Origin: a bacterium
GTDB lineage: Bacteria; CSSED10-310; JAFGSJ01
Reading direction: 5' to 3'
Length of the DNA: 33,961 bases
NCBI GenBank assembly: GCA_016934675.1
Contig: JAFGSJ010000151.1
Coordinates: 1-33,961 of the forward strand
In this document: positions 23,849 through 31,800 of the stretch, one piece after another
Layout of the letters: each line of letters opens with the position of its first letter
How positions within the stretch are numbered: the stretch's first letter is position 1
Notes under the pieces: model-generated
The model's database searches: none
Told to the model about the DNA's origin: nothing
Seen by the model: the letters and a program-made list of their open reading frames with translations, nothing else
Position numbers and translations under genes: made by a program

Positions 23849-24232
23849 CTATTTATGGACCAGGATCTTTTCGACAGTTTCGAAGAGAATCTGGGTATCA
23901 AAAGGCTTAGTCAGATACTCGACTGCACCAAGCATCAATCCCTTATGACGGTCCTTGGAGGTGCGCTCAGTCGAGATGATAATTACAGGAATGTCCTTAT
24001 AATGGGGATGATTCTTCAGAAAACTGACTACTTCAAGACCATTGATATCAGGCATGTTGATATCAGTTACTACCAGGTCAAACCTGTCCGATGGTAATAT
24101 CTTCAGCGCTTCGAAACCACTGCGAGCCTCGATGATCGCAACTTCCCCGATCTGGCCCAAAATCGAAGCAATCAATGAACGCGTGGTGGCCGAATCATCT
24201 ACGATCAGGATTTTACGTATTTTATCGTCCAT
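23849..24232 (-). CDS. cheY: CheY-like single-domain response regulator
   Basis: A 127-residue receiver domain with no output domain. Acid pocket D12-D13, phospho-acceptor D57 in VVTDINMPD, S87 in VIIISTER and K109 in LTKPFD are all present. It is the predicted phosphorylation target of the downstream CheA, 18 bases away. AGGA precedes the ATG. An extended -10 promoter candidate and a perfect palindrome lie just upstream. Confidence 0.95.
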   Translation of the reverse strand: MDDKIRKILIVDDSATTRSLIASILGQIGEVAIIEARSGFEALKILPSDRFDLVVTDINMPDINGLEVVSFLKNHPHYKDIPVIIISTERTSKDRHKGLMLGAVEYLTKPFDTQILFETVEKILVHK

Positions 24233-24250
24233 TATCCTGTCCTCTATACC

Positions 24251-24259
24251 ATCATAGCA
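24251..24259 (-). promoter_or_regulatory. Candidate extended -10 promoter for cheY-cheA
   Basis: On the minus strand TGCTATGAT is an extended -10 element 19 bases before the cheY start. There is no good -35 at 17 bases. The leader would be very short but still include the AGGA. Confidence 0.35.
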
Positions 24260-24278
24260 TAAAAATACCGTACGTTAC

Positions 24279-24301
24279 CAGCATTTTTCGCAAAAATGCT
24301 G
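24279..24301. repeat. Perfect 10-base inverted repeat upstream of cheY
   Basis: CAGCATTTTT and AAAAATGCTG are perfect inverted arms around a 3-base centre. It sits about 20 bases upstream of the cheY -10 candidate and about 90 bases past the transglutaminase stop. It could be an operator, or a weak hairpin ending the upstream transcript. There is no GC-rich stem and no run of U directly after it, so the operator reading is slightly favoured. Confidence 0.5.
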
Positions 24302-24393
24302 CGGAGATACTAACGATACACGTGACCAGTACAGGACCCCACTTCTCTTCATACTACGTCCCGGTAGAAAAATCCACTCGGTCCCAATTCATG

Positions 24394-25548
24394 CTATTTG
24401 ATCTTTTGGGTGATGACCAAATCAAGCTTTTTGACTTCAGCCTGCTCGATCAGGACTTTTTGTGTGGGTATAAGAGTGCCGTTAAGATCAAGCGTACACG
24501 TATACAATCCAGGACCAAGACAATAGGCCGAATAGACGCCTTGGGCATTTATCGGGAAACTGACCCGGATACTGTCCTGTTTCTCTACAACGATCGCACC
24601 CGATTTCAACGGGGTGCCGTCCATAAAAGTCACCTGACCATAGATGGCACTGGTGTTCTGTTCCATACTGAAACGCCTTGTCAGAAATACAGTCTCACCA
24701 TCGATCAGACAATCGGTCACCTGGACCTTGTCCTCGGTCCGCATCAGCGAAAGATGACTCGGAATATCCAATAATTCCGCCCGCCTCATATACTCCGGGA
24801 AAAGTATATCACTGTCTTCGATGTACAGCACAATATAACCTGACCTGACAAATGCACACGATGCGGTCGGATCATAAAAAACCCAACCAACCGGTGGTAA
24901 ATTCACCTCGAGCCAACGGTGAAATTCAGCTTGAGTCTCCGACTCCCTTGACCCTGAATGCTTCTTATACATAATGCCATGCACAATCCGACTCTGTATG
25001 CCAAGGCGAGTCAGAAGTTCATGCGTTACCGTACTGATGTCAACACAATTGCCCTGACGACGTCGAAAAATTGTGAGAGCATCTCGCGGCGTCTCACTCG
25101 TCTGGGTTAAGGTCATGGACCGATGCACCCAGGTAAAAACAGCGTTGACGACTTCAGCCATCGAACGCTTCTCTTTGATCAATTCCTGCAACGTTGCATC
25201 GAACGGTCCCGGGACTGATGCCGGGTCTACCTCCGCCGATGTCAACCATGACGGCTTCTTGAAGCTAACCTGTTCAAAGATCGGCTCGAGACTCACTCGA
25301 ACACTGATCAACCTGTCAACCGCCTGGTCACCATACGATGTACTCGTCTGCTCAAATCCAAAATTCCGGTATTGAGGCAGAACTATGCCTCCAGGCAAAA
25401 CACCGGATTGAACAAAATACGACTGCTCACTCCCCTCGAGCACAAGCGTTCGAGCCTCAGAACCACCCAGAACCACCCCGAACAGTAACCCTGTTAAACC
25501 TAAAAAATGCAGAAAAACGATGCGACCTCTCACCCTCTGGAACATCAT
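24394..25548 (-). CDS. Exported transglutaminase-like (cysteine protease fold) protein
   Basis: A 384-residue protein with a hydrophobic N-terminal signal (about 8-32, ending SEA-R). A Transglut_core domain lies at about 115-230. The Cys-His-Asp triad is visible: C168 in RQGNCVDIST, H210 in EFHRWLEV and D226 in FYDPTAS. Bacterial members act as proteases or amidases more often than cross-linkers. The C-terminal third (about 300-384) is beta-rich and resembles a carboxypeptidase-regulatory-like fold (IYGQVTFMDGTPLKSGAIVV, GLYTCTLDLNG). The start ATG at 25548 shares its A with the upstream TGA (TGATG), so translation is coupled to the phosphoesterase gene. It is the last gene of the riboflavin/nusB cluster. 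The substrate is unknown. Confidence 0.88.
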   Translation of the reverse strand: MMFQRVRGRIVFLHFLGLTGLLFGVVLGGSEARTLVLEGSEQSYFVQSGVLPGGIVLPQYRNFGFEQTSTSYGDQAVDRLISVRVSLEPIFEQVSFKKPSWLTSAEVDPASVPGPFDATLQELIKEKRSMAEVVNAVFTWVHRSMTLTQTSETPRDALTIFRRRQGNCVDISTVTHELLTRLGIQSRIVHGIMYKKHSGSRESETQAEFHRWLEVNLPPVGWVFYDPTASCAFVRSGYIVLYIEDSDILFPEYMRRAELLDIPSHLSLMRTEDKVQVTDCLIDGETVFLTRRFSMEQNTSAIYGQVTFMDGTPLKSGAIVVEKQDSIRVSFPINAQGVYSAYCLGPGLYTCTLDLNGTLIPTQKVLIEQAEVKKLDLVITQKIK

Positions 25549-26276
25549 CAACGCCCGTACGCCAAACGCTCGATCAAAAAAGGATGAATCTGGGCCTGTT
25601 GCATCTTGGCCTGGACTTGGGCAATATCATAGGGTAGCCTGACCAACCGAATCGAACCCTCTGCCAGATCAAAAATAACCACGGAACTATCCGGATTGCC
25701 ATCTCGGGGCTGACCCACAGACCCCACGTTAATAATATAACGATATCCTTCTTTCAGTTCGAGATGTGGTGGTGGTTGAACAAAAATCTCGCCTTGAGGT
25801 GAAAGAACGATAAAAACAGGTTGATGCGAATGTCCTATGAAGCAGACCTGGGTCGTGAAAAACTTGAAGTTTAGACGCGCGTCATAGACGGTGAAGATGT
25901 AGCTCCAGTCTCTGGGTTGATGGGGGGTTGAATGGACGTAGGTGGCTTCCGGGCGTTCGGCGGTCAAGGGAAGGTTTTCGAGGTATTGGCGATTGTCATC
26001 TTTAAGGACGGAACCGGTCCAGATGACTGATTTTTTAGCATAGGGGTTAAAGTAAGAGATATCGAGATGTCCGAGGGCAGCATGGTCGTGGTTTCCGATC
26101 AGGGCCAGATCACAAGTAGTTCTGATGAGTTCGATGCATTCATTGGGATTGGCGCCGTAGCCGACGATATCGCCGAGACAGATGATCTGGTCGATTTTTT
26201 CGTGGTCCAGGAAGTGTAGTATGGAGTTCAGGGCTTCGAGGTTGCCATGAATGTCAGACAAAATAACGATTTTCAC
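25548..26276 (-). CDS. Calcineurin-like metallophosphoesterase (YfcE/MJ0936-type)
   Basis: A 242-residue cytoplasmic phosphoesterase. The di-metal site residues are complete: D8 and H10 in LSDIHGN, D36 in GDIVGYG, N62-H63 in GNHDHA, H115 in VHSTPH, and H149/H151 in GHSHQP. Similar small bacterial proteins hydrolyse phosphodiesters or cyclic nucleotides. Its true substrate is not known. Starts overlap at both ends: ATGA with nusB upstream and TGATG with the transglutaminase gene downstream. Confidence 0.92.
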   Translation of the reverse strand: MKIVILSDIHGNLEALNSILHFLDHEKIDQIICLGDIVGYGANPNECIELIRTTCDLALIGNHDHAALGHLDISYFNPYAKKSVIWTGSVLKDDNRQYLENLPLTAERPEATYVHSTPHQPRDWSYIFTVYDARLNFKFFTTQVCFIGHSHQPVFIVLSPQGEIFVQPPPHLELKEGYRYIINVGSVGQPRDGNPDSSVVIFDLAEGSIRLVRLPYDIAQVQAKMQQAQIHPFLIERLAYGR

Positions 26277-26701
26277 GTCAGTTCTCCAGCGTGTTCGATG
26301 GGTTTTATTTTATCGAGGATACCATTGATGAAAGCAGGGGAGAGAGAAGACGAGAATTTTTTGGAGATTTCGATGGCTTCATTGATACAGACGCTGGGTG
26401 GTAGTTGTTCGGGAGCGAAGAGCATTTCAAAGATGGCCTGTCTCATGATATTTTTATCAATGATAGAAATACGGTCGAGTTCCCAATGATCGGCGTATCG
26501 TTCGATCAGGGCATCGATTTCAGCTTGATGGGCGATCGTGCCGGTAGCGATGGTCCGGGCGTAATCCTTGACCTCGGACGAGACTTTCTCAGGAGTAATC
26601 ATATGGGTAATCTGCTGGATGTTTCCGGAGGATTCGTGGGTGATCTCCAATTGATAGAGAATTTGGAGTGAGAGTTCACGAGCCGATCTTCTTTTTCCCA
26701 T
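26273..26701 (-). CDS. nusB: Transcription antitermination factor NusB
   Basis: A 142-residue all-helical NusB. GKRRSARELSLQILYQLE at the N-terminus carries the RNA-binding R-R-x-A-R-E motif. The C-terminal ILxxEFLF-like region is represented by IDKNIMRQAIFEML, SVCINEAIEISKKFSS and FINGILDKI. It binds boxA RNA with NusE (S10) for rRNA antitermination. The second of two nearby ATGs (26701) is chosen because AGGA is seven bases before it. ribH lies 92 bases upstream; the ribH-nusB order is common in bacteria. It overlaps the phosphoesterase gene by four bases. Confidence 0.95.
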   Translation of the reverse strand: MGKRRSARELSLQILYQLEITHESSGNIQQITHMITPEKVSSEVKDYARTIATGTIAHQAEIDALIERYADHWELDRISIIDKNIMRQAIFEMLFAPEQLPPSVCINEAIEISKKFSSSLSPAFINGILDKIKPIEHAGELT

Positions 26702-26761
26702 AAGCATATCCTGCAGTTGTGAAAACGGTAACAGGAAGACCTGGACGGTCCGGTTATTACA

Positions 26762-26776
26762 GCCCACTGGGTGGGC
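26762..26776. other. Short perfect hairpin in the ribH-nusB spacer
   Basis: GCCCAC and GTGGGC pair perfectly around a 3-base loop. No U run follows in the transcribed (minus) direction, so it is not a standard terminator. It could aid transcript stability or processing, or be chance. Confidence 0.3.
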
Positions 26777-26793
26777 AGTCAGGCCGGTCCTGA

Positions 26794-27261
26794 TCAGGTC
26801 AATCCTTTACACAGATTTACTAATTCGATAGCAGTAAGGGCAGCATCTTTGCCTTTATTGCCGTGTTTCGTTCCGGCCCGTTCGATGGCTTGTTCGATCG
26901 TGTCCGTGGTCAAGACGCCAAAAATGATGGGCAGCCCGCTTGAGAGTGACGTTTGGGCAATCCCTTTCGAGACTTCGGCCGCGATATAATTGAAATGCGG
27001 CGTACCACCGCGGATGATCGCACCCAGGCAGATGACGGCATCGAATTTTCGGGTGTTTGCCACTTTTTGCGCGATCAAGGGCAATTCAAATGAACCGGGT
27101 GTCCAGAAAACTTCGAGGTCCTTCTGGTCAGTGCCATGGCGCAGCAAGGTATCCAGGGCCCCATCCAGCAATTTCTGGGTGATAAAGTCGTTGAATCTGC
27201 TGATGACGATGGCAAAACGTAAGCCTGAGCCATCAAGATGGCCTTCATGAATGACTGGCAT
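26794..27261 (-). CDS. ribH: 6,7-dimethyl-8-ribityllumazine synthase
   Basis: A 155-residue lumazine synthase. It condenses 5-amino-6-ribitylaminouracil with 3,4-dihydroxybutanone-4-phosphate in the penultimate riboflavin step. Signature motifs are SRFNDFIT (21-28), WTPGSFELP (53-61), [13 protein letters not shown] with the catalytic H89, and [17 protein letters not shown]. It is full length. GAGGGGG precedes the ATG. It follows ribBA by 96 bases in the same direction. ribD and ribE are not in the window, so the pathway is split between loci. Confidence 0.97.
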   Translation of the reverse strand: MPVIHEGHLDGSGLRFAIVISRFNDFITQKLLDGALDTLLRHGTDQKDLEVFWTPGSFELPLIAQKVANTRKFDAVICLGAIIRGGTPHFNYIAAEVSKGIAQTSLSSGLPIIFGVLTTDTIEQAIERAGTKHGNKGKDAALTAIELVNLCKGLT

Positions 27262-27357
27262 AACGCCCCCTCATTGAAAATGGTCTATGATCCAGATGCA
27301 GGTGCCTGTAGGTTTGGATACGCTTTCTTGTTATATTACCCGGTATTTTCACGCTAT

Positions 27358-28560
27358 TCAGACTTTCTCGAGCAGATGTCCTAATTTTGTTCTTTTCGTA
27401 GCAAGATATTTGCGGTTAAGGTCATTCGGTTGCATTTCGATTGGGACACGTTCGATGACGGATAAGCCGTAGCCGGCTAGAGCGACGTATTTGGCCGGAT
27501 TATTGGTCAACAGCCTCATTTTGGTAATGCCCAGATCAACCAGGATTTGGGCGCCGATCCCATAATCACGCTGATCAGGGGCAAAGCCGAGCTTCACGTT
27601 GGCTTCGACAGTATCCAGGCCCTGGTCCTGCAGGGCATATGCTTTCAGCTTATTGACCAGTCCGATGCCGCGGCCTTCCTGTCTCATATAGAGGAAGACC
27701 CCTTTGCCTTCTTTGCTGATCATCTGCAGGGCGGCATGCAATTGTTCGCCGCAGTCGCAACGCAGTGAATGGAAAACGTCCCCGGTAACGCATTGAGAAT
27801 GGACCCTGACCAGGACCTGGTCGTCAGGACCGAATTCGCCCATGACCAGAGCGATATGCTCTTCCTTGGTCATGATCGCTTGATAAATGATGGCATTGAA
27901 GGTACCGACCGGTGTCGGTAGCACCGTTTCGGCTAAACGCTTGACCATTTTTTCGTGCTGAAGGCGGTAATGGATCAGGTCTTTGATCGTGATCATTTTC
28001 AGACCATGATGTCGGGAGAATTCGGTCAGTTGTGCCAAGCGGGCCATGGTCCCGTCCTCATTCATGACTTCACAGATGACCCCAGCCGGATACAGACCGG
28101 CCAATCTGGCCAGGTCGATCGCTGCCTCGGTCTGGCCTGTCCGTTGTAATACACCGCCATCCTTTGCTCGCAAAGGAAACATATGGCCGGGCCGGGTCAA
28201 GTCTTCGGGTTTGCATTCCGGATTGATTGCGGTCAAAACAGTCATTGCCCGATCGGCTGCCGAAATACCGGTAGTTACGTTCTTCTTGGCCTCGATCGAG
28301 ACCGTAAAGGCAGTTTCAAAGGGGGCTGTATTGTGCTCCACCATCATCGGGACCTGTAATTCATCCAGACGCTCGCCTGTCAGGGGCATACAGATCAAAC
28401 CACGGCCGTATTTGGACATGAAATTAATAATATCAGGTGTCACCTTCTCGGCCGCGATGGTCAGATCACCTTCATTTTCACGATCTTCATCATCGAGCAC
28501 GATGATCATTTTACCGTCACGTATGTCTTGTAAAGCTTCTTCAATTGTTGCGAACGTCAA
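27358..28560 (-). CDS. ribBA: Bifunctional 3,4-dihydroxy-2-butanone-4-phosphate synthase / GTP cyclohydrolase II
   Basis: A 400-residue fusion that makes both riboflavin precursors from ribulose-5-phosphate and GTP. The N-terminal RibB domain (1-200) has [11 protein letters not shown] (R27, E28, E30) and the HxxHRPGH-like [10 protein letters not shown]. The C-terminal RibA domain (205-400) has zinc Cys257, Cys268 and Cys270 in [15 protein letters not shown], and the RQEGRGIGL loop. The longer open frame has no good start. TTG at 28560, seven bases after GGAGG, gives [11 protein letters not shown] and the normal length. The leader from the promoter at 28598-28626 is only about 30 bases, too short for an FMN riboswitch. 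It leads the cluster ribBA-ribH-nusB-phosphoesterase-transglutaminase. Confidence 0.96.
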   Translation of the reverse strand: MTFATIEEALQDIRDGKMIIVLDDEDRENEGDLTIAAEKVTPDIINFMSKYGRGLICMPLTGERLDELQVPMMVEHNTAPFETAFTVSIEAKKNVTTGISAADRAMTVLTAINPECKPEDLTRPGHMFPLRAKDGGVLQRTGQTEAAIDLARLAGLYPAGVICEVMNEDGTMARLAQLTEFSRHHGLKMITIKDLIHYRLQHEKMVKRLAETVLPTPVGTFNAIIYQAIMTKEEHIALVMGEFGPDDQVLVRVHSQCVTGDVFHSLRCDCGEQLHAALQMISKEGKGVFLYMRQEGRGIGLVNKLKAYALQDQGLDTVEANVKLGFAPDQRDYGIGAQILVDLGITKMRLLTNNPAKYVALAGYGLSVIERVPIEMQPNDLNRKYLATKRTKLGHLLEKV

Positions 28561-28597
28561 TGAAAAGCCTCCCGATATATTGTCAAAGTCACCATTT

Positions 28598-28626
28598 TTT
28601 CTAGCACTCAGCCGGATGAGTGTCAA
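28598..28626 (-). promoter_or_regulatory. ribBA promoter
   Basis: On the minus strand a perfect TTGACA (28621-28626) and TAGAAA (28598-28603) are 17 bases apart. Transcription would begin near 28591, about 30 bases before the TTG start codon. Confidence 0.65.
28605..28622. promoter_or_regulatory. Inverted repeat inside the ribBA promoter (candidate operator)
   Basis: CACTCA and TGAGTG are perfect inverted arms with a 6-base centre. They fill the space between -35 and -10 and touch the -35. A protein bound here would block the promoter. The binder is unknown. Confidence 0.4.
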
Positions 28627-28809
28627 GAGAACAGCCTTGAGGAGGGATGGTTGAGTGTTTGTGCCATAGACCAATCCTATTTCTTTATTGAAAAATTGAC
28701 TTGTGCATAAGATGAAAGTATATTAATAAAATAGTAAAAAAAATAAACAAATCCTTGAAATCATACAGGCGATGCAAAAGCATTTTCCAGATACTGACAT
28801 TCATGCTCA

Positions 28810-28818
28810 TGCTATAAA
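28810..28818 (+). promoter_or_regulatory. Extended -10 promoter for the protease gene
   Basis: TGCTATAAA (TGn plus TATAAA) lies about 60 bases before the start codon, below a long AT-rich stretch that could act as an UP element. CTGACA upstream is too close (13-base spacer) to be a normal -35. Confidence 0.45.
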
Positions 28819-28878
28819 AGGCACCGTCCTGTTTCTTGAATCATCCTTAACTATTCCAACTGCCAAAAGGAGGCATAT

Positions 28879-31800
28879 ATGAGGAAGAGTGTTATTTTCC
28901 TGTGCCATTTCGCACTTTTCTGTGGATTGATCGTTCTCTATGGCGGTCAGGTCTGGGCATCAGCGAAGTCAGAGGAGATGTCGGCGCATGTTCGAAACAA
29001 GGACTTGATCATGTTCCGCTCACTCATTTTCGATCCGATGGACCGGCTCCCGCTCGAAGCTGATTTTTCCATATCTTCATGGCGAGATACGGTCCAGGGC
29101 ATGATGCTGCATGTTGTCCAATTCAATGATACTCCCAGTGCGGCTGATCGGAACATGCTGACTGGTCTCGGAGCCGAGTTTCTCTACTATATTCCCAACA
29201 ATGCATATCTGGTGCGGTTCGATGGTCGACATGCGTTAAAGGTGCAGGAGGCGAGCAATGTCCGATCAGTATTCCGTTTGCCGAAATGGAGCAAAATCGC
29301 TCCTGAGCTTTCCCGCGAAAGTACGGACATCGTCCGACTCGAATTGATTGCTGTTCCCGGTAGCAGTGCCCGGGGCATTTTTGGATATATCAGCAAGCGT
29401 TACCCGGATGTGGTGGTCACAACCTGGGATTATCATCATGTTCGGGGCCGGGTCGTATGTGAAGTGCCGAACAATGCCCTGTCGACTTTTCTCGATGAAA
29501 TATCAGGGCTCGAAGATGTGCTTTCGATCATGCCCTCTATTCCGAAACAGCTTCTGAACGATGAATCTATCTGGGTCGGCCAGAGTTATGATACGACCAA
29601 TACGACCAATTACGCTCTTTCCGCGACGATCTGGAACCATGGCATTCTCGGTACAGACCAGATTGTGTGTGTGAATGACTCGGGCTTGGATTCCGATATG
29701 TGTTATTTTCGCTACGATGCTGACTCCAGCAGTGTGGCAACCGTTCAAGAGCTCACTCCGCCAGATATCGGCACGGTCGAGTATGGCAAGAAAATTATCG
29801 CCTATTATGTCGAACCCGGTGCAGAGGAATGGGACACTTCGTCAGCGAGTTATCATGGCACGCACACTTCCGGGTCTGTCGCTGGTGATAATTTTGCGAC
29901 CCTGTCGACCCCGAGCACACATGGCCATGACACGGGTGACGGTATGGCCCCAAATGCACAAATGATCATGCAGGATGTGGGTAATTCCGGCGGCAGCTTG
30001 TCCGGTTTGACCGGTGATCTGAATGATATGTTCCAGCAGGCATATGATGCGGGAGCACGCATTCACTCGGACAGTTGGGGCACCACGGAGAGTGCCTACG
30101 ATGCAACTGCGCTCGATATGGATGAATTCATGTTCCGTCATGAGGATTTCCTGTTTGTGGTGGCCATGGGCAATTCGGGAAATTCTCCGGGTGACGGTTC
30201 GATTGGTTCCCCGGCCACGGCCAAGAACATTGTCAGTGTCGGTGCGACAACCAATGGTGGTTCGAGCTCGCAAGCAGATAACATGACGACCTATAGCCGT
30301 GGTCCGGTCGATGACGGTCGGCTCAAACCTGATGTCGTTTCTCCTGGTTACAGTGTTGTCTCAGCTTCCGGCACGACCAGTAATACGGATGCCAATTGTT
30401 CATCCAAGACCCTGAGTGGGACCTCGATGGCCACGCCCACGACTTCCGGTTATATTACGCTACTCCGGCAGTATTTCATGGATGGTTTTTATCCGACTGG
30501 AGCAGCGGATGCTGCTGATGCCCTCATTCCTACCGGTGCTTTAATGAAGGCCTGTATGGTCAATGGAGCAATGCCTTTGGGGGGCACTGATCCTCTTTCA
30601 GGTTCAAGTGTTACTCCCATCCCTTCGATGGACCAGGGTTGGGGGCGTTCCCATCTCGACAATGTGCTTTATTTCAGCGGAGATACACGTCGATTGCGTG
30701 TTTGGGATATCTGGAACATGAACGGTCTGCAGACCGGTGAACAGCAGGAATATCATGTCGATGTCACTTCTTCAAGCCTGCCGCTCGAGGTGCATCTCGT
30801 CTGGACAGATCCCGAGTCAACGACCCTTGCGGCCACAAATCTGGTCAATAATCTGGACCTCGAGGTGGTCAATCCGGCCGGGACCACGACTTATCTTGGA
30901 AATGTTTTTTCCGGGGGCGTTTCGACCACCGGCGGTTCTGCCGATGTGCTGAATCCGATCGAAGGTGTCTTGCTGAACAGTCCAGCGACCGGGACCTGGA
31001 CCATTCGTGTCAAAGCGACATCGGTCCCGGGCATCGGCAGTGCCCCTTACAGCGAACGGCAGGGCTATGCTCTAGTCGCCACCTTTGCTGATTGTTCGAG
31101 TACGCTTTCCACGCCAACCGGTCTGAATGCCACCAATAATGGCTCGACCGGTATCGATCTCTCCTGGAACAGTGTGTCGGGGGCGACCGGTTATCTGGTC
31201 TATCGAGCCCTGGGCTCTTCGCCCCTTGAAGAGGAATACAGCCTGGTCGATACTACTACAGCCACGACCTATTCCGATACCTTTGTTCAGGGAGGCTATA
31301 CCTATTCCTATAAAATCAGAGCAACTGACGATTGCAGTGAATCGGATGCCTCGTCAGCGGATACTGCCACCTACACCGGTAACTGTCAACTCTATCCGGA
31401 TTTCGATGGCCTGCTCAGTGTGATCAATGATACTTCGTCACCAATCTGTGATCTGGTCTTGAATTGGGATGCAGGGGCAAGCAACTGTCCACTCGGACCT
31501 GATCTTACTTATAACATTTATAGCGATACCGACCCCTATTTCACTCCCGGCCTGACCAATTTACTCGTAAGTGGAGCGACCGGAACGAGTTATACGGACT
31601 ACAGTGTTTTCTCACACACGACCTATTACTACATTGTTCGAGCGGAAGATTCAACGACCCTGAATTCAGGCCCGAATAATGGCGGTAATGAGGATACGAA
31701 TGTCATCAAGCTGTCCGGAACGCCCTGGTCAGAGACGACAACAGCCGGGACATGGGCCGACGATGGGGGAGATACCAATGCCAAACTGATGCTCGAAGGC

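Larger units (their letters stand above)
28561..28878. other. AT-rich intergenic region between divergent ribBA and the giant protease gene
   Basis: About 320 bases. The left part carries the ribBA promoter and its inverted repeat. The stretch 28700-28755 is very A/T-rich. The right part carries an extended -10 for the protease gene. No FMN riboswitch conserved core, tRNA or small ORF is seen. Confidence 0.55.

Noticed and set aside
28561..28878. Possible FMN riboswitch upstream of ribBA
   Set aside because: The promoter leaves a leader of about 30 bases, far shorter than the riboswitch, and no conserved core was seen.
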